From the NCBI RefSeq assembly GCF_016718685.1, contig NZ_JADKCX010000012.1:1-64000 (forward strand): a stretch of DNA of 64,000 nucleotides, in the 5' to 3' direction. Origin of the DNA: Haliscomenobacter sp. (lineage in GTDB: Bacteria; Bacteroidota; Bacteroidia; Chitinophagales; Saprospiraceae). Every line of letters begins with the position of its first letter. Position 1 is the stretch's first letter. This document shows positions 39,427 to 48,623 of the stretch, in pieces. Under the pieces are notes generated by a model, which did no database searches, was not told where the DNA came from, and saw only the letters and a program-made list of their open reading frames with translations. The position numbers were made by a program, and so were the translations under genes.

Positions 39427-40362
39427 ATGAGAAACGCTACTGAACTGAAACCCGGCGAAATTCGCCTGGGGGTCGTCCAATGGCTGGTAAGGAATTTTGC
39501 GTCAGTGGAAATTTTCCTTGACAAAATCGAACACCAAGTCCAGTCTTTTGCTAATTATGGTGTTGATTTTGTGCTCTATCCGGAGTACTTCTCTATGCCA
39601 TTATTGACCTTGTTTCCAGCCACCAAAGAACGCGACCGGCTGGTGGCCATGACGTCGATCACCAATCATCTGATGGAAGAAATTTCACGGATGGCCCATA
39701 CCTATCAGGTCAATGTCATTACCGGGAGTATACCCGAATTGTCTCCGGGTGGAGAGCTGCGCAATGCCACTTATTTGTGCAAACGAGATGGAAGTGTGGA
39801 AAAATACCTCAAAATCCATCTGACTCCCTATGAAAAACATGCCTGGCATATGGTGCCTGGCAATAAGTTGGGGGTATTCGATACGGACTGCGGGCGAATT
39901 GGCATTCAAACTTGCTACGACGTGGAATTCCCGGAATTGGGGCGTTTGTACGCCGATGCTGGCGTGCAAATTCTATTTGTGCCTTTTTCAACCGATTCTC
40001 AAGAAGGTTTTTTCAGGGTTCGGCATTGTGCTCAGGCACGAGCCATTGAAAATGAGTGCTATGTAGCCATCGCAGGTTGTGTTGGTTACTTGCCTGAAGT
40101 CAGCGCCATTGAATTTCAATACGGCGAATCCGCCATTTTTACACCTTCTGATTACGCATTTCCACAAGGTGCCATCAAATCGCAATTGCCCGCCAATGTA
40201 GAGTCCATCATTGTCAGTGATGTCGACCTGGAGCTCTTGCACAATCTGCACCACCGCGGCAGTGTGCGCAACTTGCAAGACCGCCGCAAAGACTTGTATC
40301 ATCTTCAGGCCAGTGACAAATTAAAAATGCCGCTGGAAATAGATTTGGAAAAACCTGGGTAA
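39427..40362 (+). CDS. Carbon-nitrogen hydrolase (nitrilase superfamily)
   Basis: The 311-residue protein has the full Glu-Lys-Cys triad: Glu53 in LYPEYFS, Lys129 in YLKIHLTPYEKHAW and Cys163 in GIQTCYDVEFPE. The fold hydrolyses amide or nitrile C-N bonds through a thioester intermediate. The FRVRHCAQARAIENECYVAIAG segment is typical of the amidase branches. Substrate not evident. The following GNAT gene, 38 bases away in the same direction, is often found next to or fused with this kind of hydrolase, so the two may act on one amide or amine metabolite. No signal peptide; cytoplasmic. Intact. Confidence 0.93.
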   Translation: MRNATELKPGEIRLGVVQWLVRNFASVEIFLDKIEHQVQSFANYGVDFVLYPEYFSMPLLTLFPATKERDRLVAMTSITNHLMEEISRMAHTYQVNVITGSIPELSPGGELRNATYLCKRDGSVEKYLKIHLTPYEKHAWHMVPGNKLGVFDTDCGRIGIQTCYDVEFPELGRLYADAGVQILFVPFSTDSQEGFFRVRHCAQARAIENECYVAIAGCVGYLPEVSAIEFQYGESAIFTPSDYAFPQGAIKSQLPANVESIIVSDVDLELLHNLHHRGSVRNLQDRRKDLYHLQASDKLKMPLEIDLEKPG

Positions 40363-40400
40363 TCCATAAACCCCAAAAATCTAATACCTGATTGCTCGAC

Positions 40401-40997
40401 ATGGAGGCAGAGATTTCAATCATTACTTATTCGGGGGCTCAAGTAGCACCTTTTTTGGAGGATGTAGCCCGCTTGCGCATTGAAGTTTTTCGGGCGTACC
40501 CTTACCTGTATGAAGGAACGATGGATGATGAGCATGAATACCTGCGCACTTATCTCAATTCACCCGATGCAGCCATTGTTATTGCTCGTGATGAAGACAA
40601 AATTGTGGGTGCCTCTACGTGCATTCCCCTTCAGGCAGAACCCGATCACGTTAAAGCACCTTTTTTCGAAAAAGGCTACGACATCAACCGCATCTATTAC
40701 TACGGTGAGTCGGTCTTGTTGCCCGATTACCGTAGAAAAGGGATTGGAGTTGGTTTTTTTGAACACCGCGAACGCAAAGCGCGGGCACTTCAACGCTTCG
40801 ATTGGGTAAGTTTCTGTGGGGTAGAACGCCCCAGTGATCAGCCGTCGCGCCCCGCCGACTATATTCCGCTGAATCATTTTTGGAAACGACGCGGTTTTCA
40901 CGAAACCGAACTGGTCTGCAACATGTCGTGGAAAGATGTGGACGAAGCTCAACCAAGTTCCAAACCATTGCGTTTCTGGATGAAAGAACTCATTTAA
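40401..40997 (+). CDS. GNAT-family N-acetyltransferase
   Basis: I choose ATG at 40401 (MEAEISIITYSG); a TTG nine bases upstream is less likely. The 198-residue protein has the GNAT N-terminal helix (DVARLRIEVFRAYPYLYEG), the central strand before the acetyl-CoA site (YYYGESVLLPDYRRKGIGVGFFEHR; the RRKGIG loop binds the pyrophosphate of CoA) and a C-terminal strand (FWKRRGFHETELVCNMSWKD). It transfers an acyl group from acyl-CoA to an amine; the acceptor is unknown. It follows the nitrilase in an operon. Confidence 0.9.
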   Translation: MEAEISIITYSGAQVAPFLEDVARLRIEVFRAYPYLYEGTMDDEHEYLRTYLNSPDAAIVIARDEDKIVGASTCIPLQAEPDHVKAPFFEKGYDINRIYYYGESVLLPDYRRKGIGVGFFEHRERKARALQRFDWVSFCGVERPSDQPSRPADYIPLNHFWKRRGFHETELVCNMSWKDVDEAQPSSKPLRFWMKELI

Positions 40998-41008
40998 AAT
41001 ACTTGTTT

Positions 41009-41488
41009 ATGCGATTATTTACTTCTGCTATTTTGGTCGGTTTGTTGATGTCTTTGCTACCAGTTGTGGTAGTAATGCAGCCATTCCCCAAATGGAAGAT
41101 TTAATGCGGCACTCAAAAAAGCGGGCAATACCACCACGTATCAAATGTTGATTACGGCATGAGAATGCCTCAGCTGTTGGGCGGCAAGTTAAAGCCACTC
41201 TGATTGTACCCACCGACGACGCTTTTAATCAACTGGGAGTACAAGCTTTGATGGATTTAATGGATGTCCAAAAACTTCCGGAGCAGATATCGATGCTCAA
41301 AAGCACGTCCTGAATCTGCCCTTGAGCCCTAAAAAACTGGCGGCAATGGGTACTGTGACAACATTGGAAGGGAACAGCATTCCCGAAAAAATGAATCGAA
41401 TGTCCTTTCGTTTGGAGATGCCCAGGTGATTTACAGTTGGCAGACGGAGGAGGGGATGGTGTATATCGTCAATAAAGTAATCAAGTAA
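41009..41488 (+). pseudogene. Fasciclin-domain lipoprotein, frameshifted
   Basis: The start at 41009 gives a signal sequence (FTSAILVGLLMSLLPV) and, in the next frame, SCGSNAA, probably the lipidation cysteine. Then come fragments of one FAS1 (fasciclin) domain: ALKKAGNTTTYQMLI, TLIVPTDDAFNQLGVQAL, KHVLNLPLSPKKLAAMGTV, and the end VIYSWQTEEGMVYIVNKVIK. The PTDDAFNxL motif is diagnostic. FAS1 domains mediate adhesion, here on the cell surface. At least four indels break it. Confidence 0.75.
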
Positions 41489-41493
41489 GTTTG

Positions 41494-41600
41494 AGGGTTC
41501 GGGGGTTCGAAAGTTCGGGGGTTCAGAGTCGGTCGTCGAGCGGAGCTGGCGATGCCTTACACTGAACTCGCGAACCCTCGAACTACGAACCCCCGAGCTC
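41494..41600. repeat. GTTCGRGG tandem-unit hairpin, copy 2 with long loop
   Basis: Left arm units are GTTCGGGG, GTTCGAAA, GTTCGGGG, GTTCAGA; the right arm has TGAACTC, GCGAACCC, TCGAACTA, CGAACCCCC. The loop is about 40 bases and longer than in the other copies. It lies between the convergent fasciclin gene and iscA and touches the iscA stop codon. Confidence 0.8.
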
Positions 41601-41601
41601 G

Positions 41602-41928
41602 TTAAACCGCAAAGCTCTCCCCACAGCCACAAGTGCGCGCGGCGTTGGGGTTGTTGAAGAAAAAGCCCTTGCCTTCCAAACCACCCGAAAATTCGAGGGT
41701 GGAATTGAACAGATAAAGGAAGCTCTTGAGGTCAGTAACTACTTTGACGCCGTTGTCCTCAAAGACCTGGTCGTTGGGTTTGGACTCATTGTCAAAATCC
41801 ATGTTGTAGGACAAGCCCGAACAACCGCCACTGGTAACCGATACCCTTACGAAGTAGTCTGCTCCCAGCTCTCCCTGTGAGCGTATTTCCGCAATTCTTT
41901 CTTTTGCACTTTCGGCTACAAAAAGCAT
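41602..41928 (-). CDS. iscA: Iron-sulfur cluster assembly protein IscA/SufA type
   Basis: The 108-residue A-type carrier has the three conserved cysteines: one in SGGCSGLSYNM and two in the C-terminal CGCGESF. It accepts and passes on iron or Fe-S clusters to apo-proteins. The gene lies 20 bases downstream of iscU in the order iscS-iscU-iscA on the minus strand. Intact. Confidence 0.92.
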   Translation of the reverse strand: MLFVAESAKERIAEIRSQGELGADYFVRVSVTSGGCSGLSYNMDFDNESKPNDQVFEDNGVKVVTDLKSFLYLFNSTLEFSGGLEGKGFFFNNPNAARTCGCGESFAV

Positions 41929-41948
41929 AGCATTTGGATTTCAGTTGA

Positions 41949-42361
41949 TTAGTGTGCTTTCTCAGCAACAGCTACCTCGATGCCATTTTTTTGCTGGTAA
42001 TCAGCAATGGCACCACGGATTGCATCTTCGGCCAATACCGAACAGTGAATTTTCACTGGTGGAAGCGCCAATTCTTCAACGATGGTCATGTTGTCGATGG
42101 TCAAAGCCTGATCGATCGTTTTCCTTTCAGCCATTCCGTAGCCAAAGAAGAAGAAGCGATGGCAGAGCCGCAACCAAAGGTTTTGAATTTAGCGTCAACT
42201 ATAGTGCTGGTTGCGGGGTCTACCTCAATTTGCAGACGCATTACGTCACCACATTCAGGAGCACCTACCAAGCCAGTACCTACGGTTGGTTTGCTTTTGT
42301 CCAAAGTTCCGACGTTGCGTGGATTTTGGAAGTGTTCGAGAACTTTATCGGAGTATGCCAT
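41949..42361 (-). CDS. iscU: Fe-S cluster scaffold IscU (one frameshift)
   Basis: The start at 42361 gives MAYSDKVLEHFQNPRNVG, a typical IscU N-terminus. The three cluster ligands are visible: GAPECGDVM, FKTFGCGSAIASSS and, after a one-base shift near 42120, LPPVKIHCSVLAEDAI. The protein, about 137 residues once corrected, receives sulfur from IscS and builds [2Fe-2S] clusters. Because it is normally needed for growth, the frameshift is more likely a sequence error than a mutation. A GTTCGRGG hairpin separates it from iscS. Confidence 0.9.
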
Positions 42362-42378
42362 GATTTTAGAGTTTTTAT

Positions 42379-42462
42379 GGTTCGGGGGTTCGGGGGTTCG
42401 AAGGTTCGAAGGTTCGGAGCGTGTTAACCCTCGAACCTTCGGCCCCCGAACCCCCGAACCCT
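42379..42462. repeat. GTTCGRGG tandem-unit hairpin, copy 3, inside the isc operon
   Basis: The left arm is GTTCGGGG twice, GTTCGAAG twice, GTTCGGA; the right arm is CCTCGAAC, CTTCGG, CCCCCGAAC twice. It fills the gap between the iscS stop and the iscU start, both on the minus strand. Confidence 0.9.
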
Positions 42463-42468
42463 AAAAAT

Positions 42469-43695
42469 TTAATGTTCGCTCCACTGTACAGCAGTCAGGT
42501 CTACCCCTTCTTTGTACATTTCCCAGATGGGGCTCAAGTCACGCATGTGGTTTACACCCGCAGAAACTTTTTCGATCACGTACTCAATGTCTTCTTCGGT
42601 CGTGAAACGGCCCAAGCTGAAGCGCAGCGAGGAGTGGGCCAAATCATCCCCCAAGCCCAGCGCAACCAGTACATAAGACGGCTCCAGTGAAGCCGAGGTC
42701 CAAGCAGAACCCGAAGACAAGGCAATGTTTTGGTTGAAAGTCATCATAAGACCTTCTCCTTCTACGTGTTTGAACGATATATTGGTAACGTGTGGCATGC
42801 GGCTTTCGCGGCTGCCGTTGACGTATACTTCTTCCAGTTTTTCTTTGAAAGCATTTTCGAGGTGGTCGCGCAATTTGCTCAAGCGCTCGGCATCCTGCTG
42901 CATTTCTGCTTTGGCAATTTCCGCAGCTTTACCAAATCCGACGATACCCGGTACATTGAGGGTACCTGAACGCATCCCCCGCTCGTGTCCGCCACCGTCC
43001 ATTTGGGCGGTAACTTTTACCCGAGGGCTTTTACGGCTGACGTACAGGGCACCAACGCCTTTCGGTCCGTACATTTTGTGCGAAGTAAAGGCCAAAAGGT
43101 GCACGCCTGTTTCTTTGGGGTTCACCGGAATTTTACCCACGGCTTGAACAGCGTCACTGAAGAAAAGAACACCTTTGCGGGCACAAATTTCTCCGATTTC
43201 CTTCATGGGCTGGATGACTCCGGTTTCATTGTTGGCCCACATCACGGAGACCAAATGGTGCTGGGTTTGATGGCTGCTTCCAATTCAGCCAAATCAATCA
43301 GGCCTTCGCTATTGACTTCCAGATAAGTGACTTCGGCACCTTCTTTTCCAGCTTTTTGCAAGTATCTAGTACTGCTTTGTGCTCAGTCGTTACGGTGATG
43401 ATATGGTTGCCCTTGCTGTGCATTACATCTCGAATACCCCTTTGATGGCCAGGTTATCGGATTCTGTTGCTCCCGAAGTAAAGATAATCTCCTTGGGATC
43501 AACATTAATCAAGGCAGCAATTTGCTCGCGGGCATAATCAACCGCTTCTTCAGCTTCCCATCCAAAAGGGTGGTTGCGGCTGGCAGCGTTACCCGGCATT
43601 TGATAAAAATACGGCAACATCGCCTCTACTACCCGCGGATCGGTTGGAGTGGTTGCGTTATTGTCCACGTACACGCGGCGCGTATCCTTGGTCAT
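42469..43695 (-). CDS. iscS: Cysteine desulfurase IscS type, frameshifted, with Trp at the catalytic Cys position
   Basis: The start at 43695 gives RRVYVDNNATTPTDPRVVE, a class V aminotransferase N-terminus, with IIFTSGATESDNLAIKG (PLP phosphate loop). Frameshifts near 43430 and 43270 interrupt the middle. The rest is clean: VSVMWANNETGVIQP, FFSDAVQAVGKIPV, and the PLP lysine in AFTSHKMYGPKG. The mobile loop that normally reads SSGSACTSAS reads SSGSAWTSAS: codon TGG at 42700-42702 replaces the cysteine that carries the persulfide. A C to G change in TGC would explain it. With a real Trp the enzyme could not desulfurate cysteine. Given the neighbouring indels, sequence error is the leading explanation. 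Confidence 0.92.
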
Positions 43696-43741
43696 GCTCT
43701 AAGTTTATTTAGATTGAATCTAATCTTATTGAAAACTGACA

Positions 43742-43749
43742 CAAAGATA
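43742..43749 (-). promoter_or_regulatory. Promoter -7 element of the isc operon
   Basis: On the minus strand this reads TATCTTTG, fitting TAnnTTTG, 47 bases before the iscS ATG. No clear -33 TTTG is seen. No iscR-like gene is nearby. Confidence 0.5.
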
Positions 43750-43898
43750 ACGATTGGTAGGAAAAAAAGTTCTGAGTGAGTAGAATTTTTCTACATTAAT
43801 AAAAGAGGGAGGGGCATCTCTTAACCATGAGGGTCTCCCATGCTCACAATATAAGCACGGAAGACCCCTTCTAAACATGGCAAATTGAATTTTGAATT

Positions 43899-44177
43899 TC
43901 AACTTCCGACAGGTGCACCGCCCATATCAATTGCATCTAGCTTGCCATCGGAATTTTGCGCCCCTAGGGATTCCATCCATTTGAAAACCTCCACTGAAGG
44001 ATTGCCGGCATTTGATGACTCGGTGCTGCCATTTGTACCAAAAGTAATATCGGTTGCCGCTGAATCCAAACCCGCCGTGCCTGCGTCCACCTTGATGGCA
44101 GATGGATTGTTGGGTGAAGACGGTGTTTGGATTTCCTGTACCGATTTATCTTCAGAAATTTCGATTGTAACTTTCAT
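43899..44177 (-). CDS. Small Ser/Gly/Ala-rich protein of the subtilase cassette
   Basis: The 92-residue protein starts KVTIEISEDKSVQEIQTP, continues through a low-complexity Asn/Ser/Gly/Ala region (VDAGTAGLDSAATDITFGTN), has a short helical part (SVEVFKWMESLGAQN) and ends IDMGGAPVGS. It lacks a signal peptide and any membrane segment. No family is recognised. The flexible middle and Gly-Gly-Ala-Pro end resemble peptide precursors or protease substrates by general character only. It follows the stand-alone FTWGW-domain gene by 31 bases and the subtilase further upstream in the same direction, so it may be a partner or substrate of that protease. Confidence 0.65.
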   Translation of the reverse strand: MKVTIEISEDKSVQEIQTPSSPNNPSAIKVDAGTAGLDSAATDITFGTNGSTESSNAGNPSVEVFKWMESLGAQNSDGKLDAIDMGGAPVGS

Positions 44178-44208
44178 AATGAAAATAATTTAGCGCGTCT
44201 GAATTGAT

Positions 44209-44461
44209 TTAATTTAAGATGGCATACCGCAAATCAAACTGTACATCAAAATTGGTCAGGTTTTTGACCGTTATCCAGTACGTGGTCTGCGTTGCATTGG
44301 CCCTTTCTACTAATTTCCCATTCGATTTGAGCTGCGCCAGGGCGAGGAGAAACAGCCATTGCATGCCATAAAACATGAAGTGCAGGGTTCCAACCCCAAG
44401 TGAACAAACGCAATGAACCATTGCGTACTACTGTTCCTGAATATTGAGTTCCAACTGTCAT
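44209..44461 (-). CDS. Stand-alone copy of the subtilase C-terminal domain (frameshifts)
   Basis: Starting at 44461 (MTVGTQYSGTVVRNGSLRLF), the product reads FTWGWNPALHVLWHAM and, after a shift near 44330, VERANATQTTYWITVKNLTN and VQFDLRYAILN. The same order of motifs (FTWGW, HVLW, VERA, QATYWLTVTN) forms the C-terminal domain of the subtilase just upstream. It is about 83 residues, beta-rich, without signal peptide. Function unknown; a small protein equal to the protease's own accessory domain could compete for the same ligand, or be a paralogous cargo. Confidence 0.65.
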
Positions 44462-44518
44462 AATTAGTTTAGTTTGTACATTTTGAAAAAACATTCCTTT
44501 TGTGTTTTGAATACACCA

Positions 44519-46131
44519 TTAACCCATTACACCGTAACGTCCTTCAAAAATTGGTGGTGACTGATCCAATATTGGTAACCGTTAGCCAGTAAGTAGCCTG
44601 CCCGTCGCTGGCTCGTTCAACTTTAACCTGCCATTTCACCTTACCAGTGTTCGTGGTTGGCATCATTGACCACAATACGTGCCAATGTGCAGGCCATCCC
44701 CAGGTAAACCAGGTATGCGTTTGGTTGGGAGCGAGCGTTCCGGTGAATTGGGTAGCAACGTATGGTGATGGAGCTGGCAATACCGTTCCACTGGCCCGAT
44801 GGTGATTAAAGGCCCTCCAGGCATTGATGATGCCTGATCCGGTATTGGCATCCCAACCCGTACCTGCTATATCTGCAGCCGTATCTTTTAGGGCAGCTTT
44901 AGCGTCGAATTGTGAGAGCCGGGGGTGCGTTGTTTAAGTAGTGCAACAACTCCTGCCGCGATTGGAGTGGCGGCAGAGGTACCACTATCGCTGTTAAAAT
45001 AGCCAGTAAGTGACTTACCGAGCAAAATCAGGTTTGTACGGATCTAGTGCTGCTGGACCTTGGCTGCTGTATCCAATGAATTCACTCCGGGTATTCACCG
45101 CACCAACGGTCATCACAAAGGGATGGCCGTTCGCTCCCCAAATACTTTTGCCCGGACCATTATCTGTACTACAACGACCATCAGGGCAGGTTTTTCCACA
45201 ATTGCCCGCAGCAAAAAGGACAATGATACCCGTATTGATGGCTTCAACGACCTTGCGGGTAAAAGGGTGCTCTGGGTTGGTACAATAATCTGCGTACCAA
45301 CTTTGCTGGAACATCCCCCAACTGTTGGTCAAAATTTGCGGGGTTCCATTCGTACGGAATTGATTGATCGCCCATTGAAAGGCCTGTAATGCGTTGCTAA
45401 TGGTACCTGTATTGCTGCTAGCCCCTGAGATCCTTAAGTCATAAAGTCTAGCATCGGGCGCCAACCCAACACATCCGTAGCGCACATGTTTCCGTGGTAA
45501 CCCAACTCGCACCTCTGGTTCCCCAAGTGGTCGTAGGCCAACCTCCGATTACGTTGTTGATGGTTCAGAGGTGCTTCCCCAGGGGTCAATGTTCGACCTG
45601 TCGCCGTGATGCCCCCATCCACAACCCCCACAACAATCCCATTTCCACGAATTCCCCGCGCCCAGATCTGATTAACGCCCAGATAGCGCGCCACATCATT
45701 CATGTTGCCTCTAGGAACACCAGGAGAACAATCACAGGTACCAACCGGGCAATCTCCAGGTGCCATTGGCGTGAGATCGAGTGCAGGGTTGGTTTGAACA
45801 GCCTCTTGCAGCTCAAAATCAAATGGTTCAATCGGGGCATTGCTCCACTTTGATCACATTGGGTTTGCTTCCAATGCTTCAATCTGGTTCGGCCTTTACC
45901 TGACCCTCTAAGATAAGACTTGCTTCTCCCGCCGATTCTAATTCCGCAGCCATCACTGGTAGGAGTCATTTCAATGGGTATTGCGTCTTCATTAGGAATG
46001 AACCCGGTTAGATTCATCGATTGGACAAAGCTTGTAGCTAAAGCTCTTTGTCCTGTAGGGACTCTGATTTCAAGAAGAACATCGCGTATTTCTTCGCCGT
46101 TCCTTGATCCATTCCTTGGTTTTTTGGCCAT
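44519..46131 (-). CDS. S8 subtilisin-like serine protease without signal peptide, frameshifted
   Basis: The start at 46131 (MAKKPRNGSRNGEE) shows no export signal. After a 110-residue N-terminal region comes the subtilase domain with Asp in IVVGVVDGGI, His in GYHGNMCATDVLG, the oxyanion Asn in FAAGNCGKTCPDG and Ser in DSGTSAATPIAAGV, so the triad is complete once frames are joined. PEHPFTRKVVEAIN and VMTVGAVNTRSEFIGYSSQG are typical of the fold. The C-terminal domain (about 80 residues) has FTWGWPAHWHVLW and YWLTVTNIG; after a shift at 44545 it ends NFEGRYGVMG at 44519. Shifts also lie near 45840, 45440, 45010 and 44860. The cassette with two small genes downstream and a regulator upstream is unusual. 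Confidence 0.8.
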
Positions 46132-46207
46132 AACTTTGATTATTTGGAGTTTAATTAAAATTAATTTGCAGACTTGAAGTACACCAAAGATCAGCTAAAT
46201 TGATTCA

Positions 46208-46612
46208 TCACAAATGGACTATTGTTATCAATCTATATGAATATTGTAACACATATTTTATAAAATTTGATGTTTGCGCGGCAAGTGAAAATTGAGTTGG
46301 AGATTGCCCAATAAGCCGTGTAAATACTCTGGTAAAATAGCATGGGTCTTTGTATCCAATCTCATAGGCTTTCCTTGACGGATAGTGAGCTTTTTGTAGT
46401 AAATTGCATGCCAGTTGAATACGTATAATATGAATAAAATCGGTAGTAGTGTGGCCTGACAAAGCTTTGATTTTGCGGTGAAGATGCCCTCTGCTTATTT
46501 TTAATGCGGCACTCAAATCTTTAGGGGCAAAATCATCTTGGTCTATGTTTTTAGTATGATTTTTCAATACGAGTTAAAAATGTTGTATCATCATCTAAGG
46601 TATTGATTTCAT
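46208..46612 (-). CDS. AraC-type HTH regulator (frameshifted N-terminus)
   Basis: The clean part from 46567 holds an AraC-type double helix-turn-helix: FAPKDLSAALKISRGHLHRK (first HTH) and ACNLLQKAHYPSRKAYEIGY, then DPCYFTRVFTRLIGQSPTQF (second HTH and signature). The frame upstream (NTLDDDTTFLTRIEK) is the usual lead-in helix of AraC domains from sensor proteins and begins at ATG 46612, which overlaps the stop of the preceding gene (ATGA). The protein has no sensor domain of its own. It stands 77 bases upstream of the subtilase and probably controls that cassette. Confidence 0.65.
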
Positions 46613-46990
46613 TTTACAGGCTCTAACAACGTAAATAACGTCTGTATTAATTCCCTTAAAGGATTGATGAATTGATCACATTCAATTGGCAACGCTTTTG
46701 TAGATGGTTATCAAACACTCATCTTTTCCCGAAAATTCGCAATTAAAGGAAATCATTAACTCCTTTTGCGCTTTTTTAAACAAATTAGGAGACTTAAGAA
46801 AGGAGGAATCAGGGAACGCATCAACCTTTTTTCTGGTCCGCTTTAATTTTGTAGCTTTAATTTCAAATGTTACAAGTGTCTGTTCTTCTGCTGTACCTAT
46901 CTCATCTTTATTGCAGGAATTAATTATTTGAATTTGAGGAAATAATGAATGGCGATGCTTAACACCGTTTTGGTTGTTTAATGTTTTCAT
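46609..46990 (-). CDS. Small protein of unknown function upstream of the AraC regulator
   Basis: The start at 46990 (MKTLNNQNGVKHRHSLFPQ) leads to a charged alpha/beta protein with LVTFEIKATKLKRTRKKVDA and KELMISFNCEFSGKDECLIT. One base near 46692 separates an early stop from LPIECDQFINPLRELIQTLF, which ends at a TGA overlapping the regulator's ATG. Corrected length about 127 residues. The overlap indicates a two-gene operon with the AraC regulator. Family not recognised. Confidence 0.5.
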
Positions 46991-47130
46991 TACTGGGTTG
47001 TATTTTAGTTTTGTCAAAAATAGTAGAATCTAAGCAAAAATGCAAACTTTGAATTTGGGAACGGTTTCAAAATTTCACCGCCTGTTGATTTTACAATTCG
47101 TATCTTTTTGCCCTAAAATATGCGCTAACC

Positions 47131-48515
47131 ATGTCGTCAAAAACATCTCGTCGTAAATTTCTCAAAATGTCTTCTCTGGCCGGAGCCGGTCTGGTTTTGC
47201 CAACTACCGAAATCATTGGTGCGCCCATGTTGCGCAAAGGCCCATTGGTGGATAAAGTTCGTCTGGGTTTCATCGGCACTGGCATGCGTGGCCGCAATCA
47301 CGTTGAATTGGCACTGCTCCGCAAAGATTGCGAAGTTGTCGCCATTTGTGACATTGACCCCAAGGCCATTGCTGCTTCGCAAAAAATGATCACAGGAGCC
47401 GGCCTAAAAGCGGCCGCAGCTTATGGCGAAAAAGGTGAGCGTGATTTCCTGCGCATGCTGGACAAAGAAAAACTGGATGCCGTCATCATTGCCACCCCCT
47501 GGGAATGGCACACCGAGCAATCGATTGCCTGCATGAAACGGGGCATCTATGTGGGTAGCGAAGCTTGTGGTGGGTTTTCACTGGACGAATGTTGGGAATT
47601 GGTCAACGCCCACGAAGAAACCGGAGCCCATTTGTTCTTCCTCGAAAACGTGTGCTACCGCCGCGACGTCATGGCGGTCATGAACATGGTGCGGCAGCAA
47701 ATGTTTGGGGAAATTTTGCACCTGGAAGGGGGTATCAGCACGATCTGCGGAAGTGAAATTCAACGATGGGGTAAATCCTTACGGTGGTGGTGTGGAGTTT
47801 GGCGAAAAGGGCTTCCAGTGAAGCGCATTGGCGCACGGCCCATTCCCTGCACCGCAATGGCGACCTCTATCCTACCCACGGCATTGGGCCAGTGGCCATG
47901 ATGATCGACATCAACCGGGGCAACCGTTTTATCCATCTTACCTCCACCTCTTCCAAACCTCGGGCACTAGCTGATTACGTGGCCAAACACCCCAAAGGTG
48001 GCCCCAATCACCCCAATGCCAAACTCGAATGGAAATTGGGTGATGTGGTGACAACGGTCATCAAATGCAACAACGGAGAAACCATAATTTTGAGCCATGA
48101 TACCAATGCACCCCGGCCTTACTCCCTGGGTTTCCGGGTACAAGGCACCAAAGGCATCTGGATGGATGTCAACAAATCCTTGTACATCGAAGGCACCAGC
48201 CCCAAGGCACATGCCTGGGAAAAAGCGGATGATTACCTGACCAAGTACGACCACCCGCTATGGAAACGTTACGAAAGTGATGCCCAGGGTGCCGGACATG
48301 GAGGTATGGACTTCTTTGTGCTCAATTCGTTCATCGAATGTGTGAAGCGCAATGCGCCCGCCCAAATTGACGTGTACGACGCGGCGAGCTGGCTGGCGAT
48401 TACCCCGCTTTCGGAGGCGAGCATTGCTACGGGTAGCTCCGCACAATCGTTCCCCGATTTCACCAGAGGAAGGTGGATGAAGAAGAAGAATGATTTCGCA
48501 ACCGGCGAGTTTTAA
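47131..48515 (+). CDS. Gfo/Idh/MocA family enzyme, GH109-like, with Tat signal (one frameshift)
   Basis: The start has a twin-arginine signal (SRRKFLKMSSLAGAGLVLP). The Rossmann domain follows (VRLGFIGTGMRGRNHVELAL, VVAICDIDPKA, VIIATPWEWHTEQSIACM), then a C-terminal domain with the motifs EAHWRTAHSLHRNGDLYPTH, GIGPVAMMIDINRGNRF and GAGHGGMDFFVLNSFIECV, and SFPDFTRGRW at the end, all typical of GH109 alpha-N-acetylgalactosaminidase-like proteins. These use bound NAD+ in a redox-assisted glycoside cleavage. Exported folded by Tat. One frameshift near 47775 splits it; corrected length about 460. Sugar specificity is not proven. Confidence 0.85.
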
Positions 48516-48520
48516 AAGGA

Positions 48521-48607
48521 AGAGATGAAAGATGAGAGATAAAAGATGAGAGATGACAACTTCATCATCTCTGATCTTTTATCTTTCATCTCTCATCTTT
48601 CATCTCT
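48521..48607. repeat. GATGAGA-type tandem-unit hairpin
   Basis: The left arm AGAGATGAAAGATGAGAGAT continues to 48556; the right arm (48565-48607) is its inverse with units ATCTCTCATCTTTC. The hairpin fills the space between the GH109-like gene and the mutase gene. Same plan as the GTTCGRGG hairpins but unrelated unit. Confidence 0.85.
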
Positions 48608-48623
48608 CCAAATAAAAAATACC

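Noticed and set aside
42469..43695. True loss of the isc pathway
   Set aside because: iscA is intact, iscU keeps all three cysteines, and the breaks are single-base; an error-prone sequence explains them better.
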